From assembly GCA_013306675.1 (NCBI GenBank), contig JABLUY010000018.1:1-64000 (forward strand): 64,000 bases of DNA, in the 5' to 3' direction. The position numbers and the translations under genes are program-made. This DNA comes from Thraustochytrium sp. TN22. Taxonomy: Eukaryota; Sar; Bigyra; Thraustochytrida; Thraustochytriidae. Below, one piece after another: positions 1 through 10,137 of the stretch (the stretch's first letter is position 1; every line of letters begins with the position of its first letter). The notes under the pieces are model-generated. The model did no database searches. It saw only the letters and a list, made by a program, of their open reading frames with translations, and had not been told where the DNA came from.

Positions 1-3
1 CAC

Positions 4-70
4 GTAGGGCCGGGCTAGTAGTATGATAGGGGACTGCATGCGAAGCCCCGGTGTTAAATGTTTTTTTTGT
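4..70. repeat. Left copy of a repeat found at both ends of the LRR cluster
   Basis: This stretch is nearly the same as 9652-9702. Both begin with the block gtagggccgggctagtag and both contain gcgaagccccggtgtt. The left copy has about 16 extra bases in the middle. The right copy lies just beyond the last LRR gene, so the left copy may be the 3' flank of a further LRR paralogue lying before this window. That reading is inference; the similarity is visible directly. Confidence 0.6.
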
Positions 71-624
71 CGGTCCGTGCCAATAAATGGCCTATTCGGC
101 GCATGCGGGCCGGGCCCGGCTGGTACGACTGGACCCTGTGAGCTCGAAGGCCGCCGCGCGCTTCGCGCACAAGCTTCGCAAATCTGGCCGTATCATGATG
201 TGAATTCGGGTTGTGTCGCTTCTTTTTCGACTCGACCTGCCTCGGACCTGACTCGGACTTGGTGGCTGGCTACCCGAGGCGGCCTGGGCCACGCACCGCA
301 GGCCACCGCAGGCTCGGAGAAGAGAAGAAGCGTTCCCTGCGCGGAGATCGCGGGAGAACAGGCTCATCCCGGGCCCAAACGCCGTGCCGCGCGAGCCGCA
401 GACCGCCGCAGACCGCCGCAGACCTGGAACAGTCAAGTCCGCGCGAAGGCCATACGCACGAGCCGACCTCTCGCGCGCTGGCCTTTCGTCCAGCTCGTCC
501 AGCTCGTCCAGCTCGTCCAGCTCGCGGGCTGGGAACTCATCAGCTCGCTTGACCTCTCCTCGAGCTCGCTTGACCTCGCCTCGAGCTCGCTTCACCTCTC
601 CTCGTACCCCGGCGCGCCGGCGTC
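71..624. other. Non-coding stretch before the first LRR gene, with short tandem repeats
   Basis: No supported gene. It holds about four copies of a 9-bp unit (gtccagctc) at 487-524 and three copies of a 21-bp unit rich in agctcgctt at 542-604, ending about 20 bp before the ATG at 625. The overlapping open frames in this stretch are low-complexity and share nothing with the neighbours. It probably contains the promoter and 5' UTR of the LRR gene at 625. Confidence 0.5.
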
Positions 625-2459
625 ATGGATACGGCCGAGAAGCCCGCCGTGGAGGCCGCCCTTCAAAAGATTCACATTGGCGCCAGGGAGATCAGGTACG
701 GCCGAGCTGGCGCGCGCAGCATTGCTGTCAAGAGCGCTGACCAACGATGCGTGACGCGCAGCATTGATTGCAGGTTTCTCACCGAGGCGGGCGTTCAAGT
801 ACTGGGGCGCGCGTTGCAAAGCCCCACATGCAACGTAAGGCAGCTCACGTGAGTTCCACCACACGCCGGTCTCCCGAGCTGGCCGGTGCCTGCCCAGGCT
901 CGCCGAGCTCCTGGCTGCGGACCCTGCCGACTCATTGTTTTCGACAAACAGCCTCCTTCAGGTGGCAGCAGCGGCCGTGCAGGAAGTGGCGCGTGTCGTT
1001 GAGAGTGCACCACCTTCGTTGCAGGACTTGCAGTAGGTTTCACTGACTCACTGTCAGAGTCAGAGAAATCCAAGTTGGTGGCTCGTACCATGCGTCTGTG
1101 GTCTCACCGAGAACACACTGGACATGAAAGCGGCTGACGCGCTGGCCCGAGCGCTGGAGAAGGACTCCTGCAGCGTGCTTGAGCTTTTGGGGAGTGGTGG
1201 CAGGACGAGCAATTGGTCTCACACTATGCGAAACAGTCTCGCCAATAAAAAGCTCGGTGCTATGGGTGTGGCCCCTCTGGCGCGCGCGCTGGTGAGCGGC
1301 AAGTGCGCGCTGAAGACGCTCAGGTGCGTTTCGGGACCACGTTCGTACCTCCGCTGGCCCAGCTCTGACGACTTTGTCTTTTCTGCCTTTCTCCCCTCTT
1401 GGCAGTGTCGTGGCGGAGTGCAAAAGTCTCGTAGGCGTCGAAGCGCTGGCGCGAGCGCTGGCGAACAGGAAGTGCTCGTTGACCTCCCTTGTGTGAGTGA
1501 GTTGCCGCGGCTCTCCGTTTGACCTCGGAGGTGCTGACGGACACTCCCTGGTAATTGCCTGCCAGCCTCTCGTGCAAGATTGGTGACGCGGGCGCGCTGG
1601 TGCTTGGAAGAGCGCTGGAGAATGCGCAGTGCAACTTGACGACGCTCACGTGAGTGCTCGAGCTGACAATCGTACTCCTGGTTTCACGCTGACCTCGCCA
1701 ACGACAGGCTCACGCACAACGACATTGGCGATGTGGGCGCGCTGGCGCTTGCACGAGCCCTCGAGATGGGTCAGTGCAGGCTGACAACCTTGGAGTGCGT
1801 TCATCACGGAGCGGCGCCGCGTACCGCTTGCTCACAAAGTGCGCTACAGTCTCACGAAGAACAGTATCGGCCCGCTGGGTCTCATGGCGCTTGCGCGTGC
1901 CATGGAGGTTGGTCAGTGCACGCTGAGGAAGTTTACGTACGTCCTGAGGGTATTCATGAGCTTGATCGATGGCCTGACACGAACGCCGACCAGCTTCGAC
2001 CGACTCTCCACCTGCCCGGAAGCCCTCACTCTTATTCAAGAGCACACCGTGCTCAACCGCAAGCTTCATGCGCAGCGCATGTACATGACGCAGCTGGTCT
2101 CGCAGCTCGCCGTCCTTCGTGTCTGCAGACAAGTTTCGCGCGCGCTTGGTCTGCCCACGTTTACACCCAAACCAACGAGGCCACCGCGCAAGGCGCCTCG
2201 TCCCGGTGACCCGCTCTTCAAGGAAGCTTACCTTTCCACCTTTTCGGCTCGGATTGAAGCCCTCAAAGCACGCTACCAAGCGCTCTATGCCGCAGCACCC
2301 CTGCTCGCGCCCTACCTCTGCTGTCCCCGTTTCCCTGAGTTGCGCGCCAGTGAAGTGTCGCAAGCCAACGCGATGCGCGACGAACGACAGCGTCTTCGCG
2401 CTACCCGACGAGCGCAACGCCTTCGACCGCGTCTAGGACCGAGTTTGGGGGTGCAGTGA
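625..2459 (+). CDS. LRR (ribonuclease-inhibitor-type) repeat protein, paralogue 1
   Basis: Function unknown; LRR proteins of this type bind other proteins. Proposed exons are 625-695, 774-848, 952-1032, 1237-1323, 1406-1492, 1566-1649, 1708-1794, 1850-1936 and 1994-2459, giving 1,125 nt and 374 residues in one open frame. Every intron is GT-AG and phase 2. Exon 1 encodes a 23-residue N-terminal module with the pattern AVEAAL...GAREI. Each middle exon encodes one LRR of 25-29 residues; 1708-1794, for instance, has LTHNDIGDVGALALARALE. The last exon encodes a non-LRR helical domain shared with paralogues 2 and 3 (QLVSQLAVLRVCRQVSRALGL, then SARIEALKARY...APYL). A ninth LRR-like block at 1102-1188 lacks usable splice sites and is left out. 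No signal peptide or membrane segment is seen, so the protein is probably intracellular. The family is clear; exact exon borders come only from reading splice signals. Confidence 0.8.
1102..1188 (+). pseudogene. Decayed LRR exon inside LRR gene 1
   Basis: The frame reads LTENTLDMKAADALARALE and continues like the neighbouring LRR exons, but no AG precedes it at the expected place and no GT follows it in phase 2. All neighbouring introns are phase 2, so leaving it out keeps the frame. It may be a dead exon, or it may be spliced at non-consensus sites. Confidence 0.5.
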
Positions 2460-2895
2460 GCGGGATTTGGCTCTTTGATGGCCTTCGATGGCCTTCGGAA
2501 TACAGGCGGGGTTCAAGATGGCCTGCCCAGTTCAACCTCTGGATGCGCCGGTCCGGCATCCTGGGCCAGGGTGCCCCGCCCGCCCCGCGCCCGCCCCGGC
2601 GGCCCGAAAACGACTAGCTTACCTAGTTAGACGCGGCACAACCGTGAGCTCATACAATCACTCTCGTTCACCACCAAGGCCCGGGCTGTGGCAGCTGCCT
2701 GTAGGCCTCTTTTGGCCTGGCACAAGGTGTCCACTGCACGTTTGCAGGGGCTGCGATGATGAGACTCGGCCTCACAGTGGTCACTGAAGAGTGCGAGTCC
2801 TCAGATTGCTGCCGCTCCGCGCGCGCCGCGGGCTGACAGAGCCCCGCCGGGCAGCAGACGTCGATGAGAGCGCGGGTGCGGCGCGGCGGCTTGGC
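2460..2895. other. Intergenic spacer between LRR genes 1 and 2
   Basis: About 436 bp with no convincing coding sequence. It should contain the 3' UTR of gene 1 and the promoter of gene 2. I see no clear TATA element or repeat. Confidence 0.4.
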
Positions 2896-5000
2896 ATGAT
2901 GGACGACCTGGAGCGCGAGGCCGTGGAGGACGCCCTCCGGGAGCTGCAGCGCGGCACCGAGGAGCTCAGGTAAGCGACACGCGGCGCGGCGCTCGGGAGA
3001 GACACATTGGCACGCTGACGGCGCACGGCGCGACGGCGCGCGGCAGGCTCGCGCGGAGCGCCATCAGCGACGCGGGCGCCGAGGCGCTGGCACGGGTGGT
3101 GGCCACGAGCAAGCTGAAGACGCTGGAGTGAGTTGGCTGGCCCCTTTGGCGACGCAGCGCGGCTGACTCGAGCGAGCGAGCAGCCTGCACGGGAACGATG
3201 TTGGCGCGCTGGGCGCCGAGGCGCTGGCGCGCGCGATCTCCATCGGCCGCCTCACAACGCTCATGTGCGTTCGACTGCTTGCCCTAGCGCTCTCGCTCTC
3301 GCCAGGCTTCCAGCTCACCAGCGAGATCGCAGCCTCCATGACAACAGGATCGGTCCCGCAGGTGCGGAAGCGCTCGCGCTTGCGTTGCAGCTTGGCCAGA
3401 GCAGCTTGGCGACGCTCGGGTGAGTCTTGTGCGCTTGAAATCAGTGACCGTAGCGCATTCTGCTGACGACAATGACGCCAGCCTCATTGGAAACCGGGTG
3501 GGCAGCGAGGGCGCGGAGGCGCTGGCTCGAGCGCTGGAAAGTGGCAACACCTGCCTGAGAACGCTCATGTAAGGCGCCCGTCATTTCACAAGATATCAAA
3601 GTCCGCCGGCTAACTCACGGCGCTCGTTGCAGCCTCACGCGCAACATGGTGGGCGACGCAGGCGCCGAGGCGCTTGGCCGGGCGTTGGCGAGCGGCCAGA
3701 CCCAGCTGACCGCACTCATGTGAGTTGCGTCTTCTTCCGCGCAACAGACGGGCGGATCCTCACGGTCCGAGCGCGAACGACAACAGCCTCTCCAAGAACC
3801 GCATCGGCTCAGCAGGCGCCGTGGCGTTGGCGAATGCTCTGGAGGGCGGCGGGTGCTGCCTGACAACCTTGCAGTAGGTCGGGCGCTGACGGTGCTTGCG
3901 TTGACGATGCGGTGACCGGGCTGCTCACGCGAATGGCATTTACGGCGCGACACGACACAGTCTCGCCGTAAACAGGCTGGGCGAGGCCAGCGCCGCATAC
4001 CTTGCGCAAGCGCTGGCGAGTGGCCGGTGCAAGATCTTGAAGGTGCTCAAGTAAGTTTCCGCGAAGAAGCGAAGGAGGAATGTGCGAGGCGCAAAGACCT
4101 CTGACGCAAATTCGCGAGCGGCGCCAATGCAGTCTTTGGTGCTGCGACATTGGAGACGCGGGCGCCGAGGCCTTCGCGCGAGCGCTCGAGACCGGGTTGA
4201 CCGGCTTGGCCGTCCTCGAGTAAGTTTCAACTCAAGCACCGAACTACGTGCCGCAATCCGCCAAGCTGACCTGGCGTTCTCTCCACACAGCCTTACAGCC
4301 AACCAGATCAGCACCGCGGGCGCAACCGCACTCGCGCGGTCGCTCGAGGCCGAGCAAAATCCTCTGCAGACGATCAAGTGAGTTTTGAAAAAGAACAGGA
4401 GTCAGACGCGGTCTGCGCTCCCGGCGGTGTGCTAACGGTGCACACAAGCAGGCTCGCTGGTAATCTTTTTGACGCGTCCAGCATCGAGGCGCTCGTACTG
4501 GCGCTCGAGACGAACACGAAGCTCACGCAGATCAGGTACGTAGGGCCCGCGCAGCTTGAATGCCACGTTTTTTTTTCGAGGACGCGGCTGACCGTCCGAG
4601 TCCTTTCTCTTTGGAAACTCGCAGCATCGGCCATTGTAGTGACGACCTCAATGGACGGATCAGGCACGAGGTGGACCTGAACAGGCAGCTTGGCTTGCAG
4701 CGCAATCTGGTGACGCAGCTTGCCCAACAGCTGCAAGTGCTCCGGGGTGCCGTGCAGATCTCTCGTCAGCACGGCCTGCCAATGCCGCTCTCTTCTCCGC
4801 CAGCGATCGTGGAAGGCCCGGTGGCCCTTCCGGAGACGCCGGCCAGCACGACCAAGCTTGGCCTCCTCGCCTTGCGATCCGCCCGCGTCAAGGCGCTCCG
4901 CGCGCGCTGCAGCGAGGCCCACGCATGCAATCCTCTCCTCGCGCATTTTCTGTACCCGTACCCTGCCGAGCCTGGTATCGTAGACGAAGACGGATTCTGA
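2896..5000 (+). CDS. LRR (ribonuclease-inhibitor-type) repeat protein, paralogue 2
   Basis: Longest LRR array of the cluster, function unknown. Proposed exons are 2896-2969, 3047-3127, 3184-3264, 3333-3419, 3482-3568, 3633-3719, 3787-3873, 3961-4050, 4133-4219, 4291-4377, 4452-4535 and 4625-5000, giving 1,308 nt and 435 residues. All introns are short (about 55-90 bp), GT-AG and phase 2. Exon 1 encodes the shared N-terminal module (AVEDALRELQRGTEEL). Ten middle exons of 81, 84, 87 or 90 nt each encode one LRR, for example LTRNMVGDAGAEALGRALA in 3633-3719. The last exon encodes the shared C-terminal domain (LVTQLAQQLQVLRGAVQISR, a variable linker, then RSARVKALRARC...LLAHFL). Translation could begin at either of two adjacent ATGs (2896 or 2899). 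No signal peptide or membrane segment is seen. Confidence 0.85.
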
Positions 5001-5392
5001 CGCGCATGTTAATCTGATCATCAGGCTGAGCAATCTGTCAGGCCAGGGGGAGGCCCGAGGCGGCTCGAACCCCGGCTCGGACTCGGACTCCGCGCCCAGG
5101 CCTGGGCGCGCCTGGGCCGGGCTCGACCCTGGGTTGCTTGCATGGTTGGAAAGGGCCGCAGCAAACAACTGACTCAGCCAAAGCGCCGAGCCTCGGTCGT
5201 CTGCACGGCCGCGCCAGCCAGCGCGCGGCGCCAGCGGCGGTGCCGCGCGCGGTGGAGGCAAGGCCGTCGCGAGGTCCTCTGCTGCGCTGCGCTGCGCTGC
5301 GCTGCGCTGCGCTGCGCTGCGCTGCGCTGCGCTGCGCTGTGCTGCGCTGCTCGGCTCGCCGAAGCCGCTGCCGCTGTCCCTGCACGGGCACC
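5001..5392. repeat. Intergenic spacer with a GCTGC pentanucleotide array
   Basis: No gene. From 5281 to 5351 the unit GCTGC repeats about 14 times with one T interruption. The array ends about 40 bp before the ATG of LRR gene 3 at 5393, so it lies in the promoter or 5' UTR. The array leaves several frames open on both strands; those frames are artefacts. Confidence 0.7.
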
Positions 5393-7230
5393 ATGGACGA
5401 CCGGGTGCGTGGCCTCGTGCAGGACGCCGTGCGCAAGATGGAGCTGGGCGACCAGGAGCTTCGGTAGGCGCAACCCCGCTCCGCTGACCGGCAACGACGC
5501 GTCTCGGTTCGGCTCGCTGACGTCCATTTGCAGCCTCGAGGACACCATGATCGGTGACGTCGGCGCCGTGGCGCTAGCTAGAGCGCTGGAGAGCGGCACC
5601 TTCGCACTGACCACCGTAAAGTACGTGTCTGGGTAGCCTCGCGTGGATGGACCGCGTGCTCACTGCTCAAGCAGCCTCGCAGGCAACGGCATCAGTGATT
5701 TGGGCGCGCTGGAGCTCGCGCAAGCACTGGACGGCGGCACGAGCACGGTGACGGAGATTTTCAGGTAAGTTTGCTCAAACCAGCCGTGCCGTGTGCGTAC
5801 CCTCGATGGCTAACACTGTCAGCCAGCCTCGCTGCGAACCGCATCGGGCCCGCTGGCGCTTGTGCGCTGGCGGCTGTGATGGCACGTAGCAAGCTATCGA
5901 GCATCACAGGCATGTCGTGAGTCGCCGACCCAAGAACGTGACGACCGCTTTTCCCTTCCTGCCACTGACGCACACACAGTCTGCATGCGACTGAGATTAG
6001 CGACGCAGGACTGGAAGCGTTCGCAAAGGCCCTGGAGGACGGCGCGAACAGCCTGCGCACGGTTTAGTACGTGCATCTTCCTGCCAAGGTGGAGCTACCA
6101 GCTCGCCATTCTGCGTGGCGTGTGTGCGTGTGTGAGTGCGTGCGTGCGTGCGTGCAAAAAGGGCTCACGCGCGCAAGTATCCTCGTCAACAGCTTCTCCG
6201 ATGCCAAGGTCGGCGACCTGGGCGCGTGTGCTCTGGCCCGAGCTCTGATGAGTGGCAAGACGCAGCTGACCACCGTATAGTGAGTGCGAGGTGCAGTCAA
6301 TGGCTGGGGGGTACTTTGGAGAAATGGAGGCGCAGGGTGTCTGACGGCGCTGCAGCCTCATGAATAATTGCATCGGGGATTCAGGTGCCATGGCGCTAGC
6401 GTCGGCGCTAGTAAGCGGCAAGACGCGGCTGTCGAAGCTACAGTGAGTTGGTCTCATGTGCCTGCTCGGTCAACGGGACGCGCTATGGGGGGCTCAGGCT
6501 GACCAGCTTCTTTCGAACGCTCGTGCAGCATTTACCAAAACCGCATCGGCGACGTAGGTGCTGCGGCCTTTGCACAGGCCTTGGCGAGCGGGAACTGCCC
6601 GCTGGTGTCGTTAAGGTGCGTTGCGCGTGTTCTTTATCCTTGCGGCTCTCTCTCAAGGTGGCTCGCGTAGACTGACATTTCAGTGTACGGTGGCGCAGTC
6701 TCTCCGACAATGAGATCGGCGTCGCGGGCGCCACGACTCTTGCAGATGCGCTCGCGTCCAACATCAGACTTGAGGACCTCCAGTGAGTTTGCTCGCTTGC
6801 TGTCGCGGAGAGTGAGAGCCGCCGAGCTGACGTCACGCCACGCACTTCATGCCTGCAGAATTGACGAGTACAAGGTCGAGGACCAGGGCGTCGTGGAAGC
6901 CATCGATCGCGCGTTGTCGCAGAACCAGAGGCTCGGCGCCCGCTTACGCCTCCTGGTGCGACTCGTGCGCATGGCCAACGAGATGCGTTGTGCTTTGCTT
7001 CTCACGCGGCAGCGTGGGCTGCCCATGAACGCGTCGCCAGCGAAGCCCGAATCGGCAGCAGCACATCTGGAGTTGTCCACCTCCCCTCCGAGGACGAAGA
7101 GGGCTTTTCTCGCGTTGCGCGCGGCTCGCATTGCGACCCTCTTTGCGCGTTGTCATGACCTCCGCAACGCCGTGCCGATGATCGCAGCCTATCTGTGGGA
7201 TGTCAACGAAGAAGACGAGGACGACGAGGA

Positions 7231-7270
<40 letters not shown>

Positions 7271-7402
7271 AAGGACGAGGAAGAGGAAGAGGAAGAGGAA
7301 GAGGAAGAGGAAGAGGAACGTCCTGACACGACGAGCAAGCGCGCACGCGTCTCATCCTGCGTGGAGCAGGGACAAGGTCTCCACAATGGCGCTGGGCCGT
7401 AG
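5393..7402 (+). CDS. LRR (ribonuclease-inhibitor-type) repeat protein with acidic tail, paralogue 3
   Basis: Proposed exons are 5393-5463, 5534-5620, 5675-5764, 5827-5916, 5980-6066, 6193-6279, 6356-6442, 6529-6615, 6699-6782 and 6859-7402, giving 1,314 nt and 437 residues. All introns are GT-AG and phase 2. Exon 1 is the family N-terminal module (LVQDAVRKMELGDQEL). Eight middle exons of 84-90 nt carry one LRR each, such as LSDNEIGVAGATTLADALA in 6699-6782. The last exon has the shared helical C-terminal domain (RLVRMANEMRCALLLTRQRG, then RAARIATLFARC). It then runs into an acidic Asp/Glu tract of about 40 residues coded at 7207-7317, and ends with a short basic stretch (SKRARV). LRR plus acidic tail recalls Ran GTPase-activating proteins, but the extra domain between them and the paralogy argue against a simple RanGAP call. 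Probably intracellular. Confidence 0.85.
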
Positions 7403-7764
7403 GGCGGACATGACCTACAAAGAGGTGAATGAGTTGTGCGAGGGCCCGGCCTTCGTAAAGATCAAGTTGCGTGGCCAAGGCGCCCGGAGGTGGCCGTCGT
7501 CGCTGTTTCCCGTCGCCGTGTTGACGTAGTAGTGAGGTAAAAGAAAGCAATCCAGGTGTGCGCTGCTTGCTGTCAGCGTATTCTAAAGCACTTGGCAGTC
7601 AAGGAGCCCGGTTCTCGGCAAGCATAGCAAGTTAGAGGCGGATCGTTGCTCGCGCGCGACTCGCGCTCGCGCGCTGGCAGCGCCACGCTCGGCTCGCAGA
7701 GCCACGCTTGCCTCGCGCTCGCGGGGAGTCGCGGGTCGCAAGGGCGCTTTGGCGCCGGTCTGTC
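7403..7764. other. Intergenic spacer between LRR genes 3 and 4
   Basis: 362 bp. It holds short repeats of the type ctcgcgctcgcg around 7650-7730. No gene, and no clear regulatory motif beyond being the presumed promoter of LRR gene 4. Confidence 0.4.
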
Positions 7765-8889
7765 ATGTCGAGGTACTTTGCGATGACGGCGGCCGAGGCC
7801 GTGGAGGCCATTGCGCGCGGTGAGACGGACGTGAGGTGCGTGGTCTCGCGGTGCGCTGCGCATCGTGCTCACTTCGCTGGCATGACCAAGTCTGACGCCG
7901 CTGCAGCCTCGCATACGAGCGGGTGGGTGAGGAGGGCGCGCGGACCGTCGCCGAGGCGCTCAAGAGCAACACGACGCTTGCCATGCTGAGGTAAGAAGAC
8001 AAATCACGCGTCGAGCGTTGCAGCAGAGGTTTGCTGACACTTTGGAGCGGGGCGTGCTCAGCTTGGCGTCGAGCAAGATTGGCGCCGCAGGCGCGGAGGC
8101 CATGGCGGCAGCGCTGGAGACGAACACTTGCCTCGTGGAGCTCGGGTAGGTGGCTCGTTGGCTGCGCTTCTCGACGTCTCTTTGTTGCTGCTGCTGACCG
8201 TCTTGACCAACGTGCGATCAGGCTCGCATCGAACGAAATCGGCGATGTGGGCGCGTCTGCCTTGGCCAGAGCGCTGAAGAGGAACTCGACACTAAAGGTG
8301 TTATAGTGCGTGAGAGATTTGCTTTCTTGCGGCGTAGCGACTGCCCCGGCTTGCCCATTGCCCAAGTTTGCCATGTTTTGCCATGCTTCGCTCGTGCTGC
8401 TGACCCGCGCTCGTTTCCCATTTCTTCTTCGCGCAGCTTATATCGCAACGAGATCGGGGATGAGGGCGCGGCGGCCCTTGGCGAGGCGCTGCAGTCAAAT
8501 ATGAGCTTGACGACGCTCGGGTACGTACCTCTTCAAGAGTGTGGATGTCTGGCCATCGACGGCAGCAAATTTGCAGGCCAGCGGGACTGACATTGGCGAT
8601 TAGCTTGAATTCGAATCACATCACGGATGAGTCCTTGCGCAGGGCCATCCTCGAGATGCTGGAACGCAATGGCGCTATGAAGTCAAGCACTTCACTGTCA
8701 AGCGAGGAACCCGTGGAACTGGCCAGGCCTAGGCCTAGGAATGAGCAGGGCTTGGCAGCTCACGCGGCTCTGGTGGTACAGACCACCAGCCAGCCGCACC
8801 AGCGCATGAGCGGCGTGGCACGGCGTGCGCTGGACTCCGTGCGACGCTGCTTCGGCCCGTCATCGTCTTTACACTCCGCTTCGCCCTGA
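7765..8889 (+). CDS. Short LRR protein, paralogue 4, lacking the family C-terminal domain
   Basis: Proposed exons are 7765-7835, 7907-7990, 8062-8145, 8222-8305, 8437-8520 and 8604-8889, giving 693 nt and 230 residues. All introns are GT-AG and phase 2. Exon 1 matches the N-terminal module of the other three genes in length and pattern (TAAEAVEAIARGETDV). Four 84-nt exons each encode one 28-residue LRR. The last exon opens with an LRR-like stretch (LNSNHITDESLRRAILEML) and then continues into Ser/Pro-rich sequence. The helical C-terminal domain of paralogues 1-3 is absent. Two further copies of the last exon follow downstream, so the 3' end could be alternative. Function is unknown; protein binding is likely from the LRR fold. 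Confidence 0.8.
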
Positions 8890-9580
8890 TCTCAGACTTC
8901 ATCCTGACTCCGGCAGCAAATTTGCAGGCCAGCGGGACTGACAATGGCGATTAGCTTGAACTCGAATCACATCACGGATGAGTCCTTGCGCAGGGCCATC
9001 CTCGAGATGCTGGAACGCAATGGCGCTATGAAGCCAAGCACTTCACTGTCAAGCGAGGAACCCGTGGAACTGGCCAGGCCTAGGCCTACCATGGTAGGCC
9101 TAGCGAGCCGAATGAGCAGGGCTTGGCAGCTCACGCGGGTTTGGTGGTACAGACCACCAACCAGCCGCACCAGCGCATGAGCGGCGTGGCACGGCGTGCG
9201 CTGGACTCCGTGCGACGCTGCTTCGGCCCGTCGTCGTCTTTACACTCCGCTTCGCCCTGATCTCAGACTTCACTCCGGCAGCAAATTTGCAGGCCAGCGG
9301 AACTGACATTGGCGATTAGCTTGAACTCGAATCACATTACGATGAGTCCTTGCGCAGGGCCATCCTCGAGATGCTGGAACGCAATGGCGCTATGAAGCCA
9401 AGCACTTCACTGTCAAGCGAGGAACCCGTGGAACTGGCTAGGCCTAGGCCTAGGAATGAGCAGGGCTTGGCAGCTCACGCGGGTCTGGTGGTACAGACCA
9501 CCAGCCAGCCGCACCAGCGCATGAGCGGCGTGGCACGGCGTGCGCTGGACTCCGTGCGACGCTGCTTCGGCCTGTGCACG
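8561..9580 (+). repeat. Tandem triplication of the last exon of LRR gene 4
   Basis: Three direct repeats start at 8561, 8912 and 9277 with the same block, ggcagcaaatttgcaggcca. Each carries the same splice acceptor (gcgattag) followed by the LRR-like coding sequence. Copy 1 (8561-8911) is the one in frame with LRR gene 4. Copy 2 (8912-9276) has an insertion containing a 24-bp palindrome near 9082-9105 and shifts to a different end, stopping at 9180. Copy 3 (9277 to about 9580) lacks one base just after the acceptor compared with the others and diverges after about 9570. The copies are otherwise almost identical, which points to recent duplication. Confidence 0.85.
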
Positions 9581-10137
9581 CTACTAGCACCACATTCGAT
9601 CATACCACGTGGGCAACACCTCATCTCATTCGCACAGGGAAGTAAAGTCAAGTAGGGCCGGGCTAGTAGCATGCGAAGCCCCGGTGTTGAATGTTCTTTT
9701 TGTGTCTTTTTTCATGTTTTAGTTCCGAGTCCTCAGGCACTGGCAGGCTAAGCACAGCTCAGCAGGCTCTTTTACTGTGAGTGTGAGCAGTCAGGCTGAG
9801 GCTCTTGCTTTTGTTTGGGGTCTATTTGGATGGCGGCCCGCGGCCAGCGGCTGAGAGTCCGAGTCGGAGCTCGAGTGCGCGCGTTTGAGTTTGCGACTCG
9901 CTAAGGTGCAGGGCTGATCCATCCTCAAGATCGCTCGAGGAGAGCGACTGATCGATCCAAGTAAGAAGTGTGAAAAACGAATGTAAAACGCATGGTTGAT
10001 GTGGTAAAACATGATGAAACAGAAGGGTTTGGCGAGGAGGTGGTGCGCAGGTGAATGAACGTGGTGCGTGCCGCGAGGTTTTTGCTGCCCGAAATCTTGC
10101 GGACTGTCGCGGAACGCGAAGGTGACACCACCATGCC
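9581..10137. other. Non-coding stretch between the LRR cluster and the giant minus-strand gene
   Basis: No supported gene. It includes the right-hand repeat at 9652-9702 and AT-richer sequence at 9940-10030 just past the stop codon of the minus-strand gene, presumably its 3' UTR. Small open frames here are short and unrelated to anything I recognise. Confidence 0.4.
9652..9702. repeat. Right copy of a repeat found at both ends of the LRR cluster
   Basis: Matches 4-70 apart from a gap of about 16 bp and a few substitutions. See the left copy. It lies about 75 bp beyond the third copy of the LRR gene 4 terminal exon. Confidence 0.6.
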
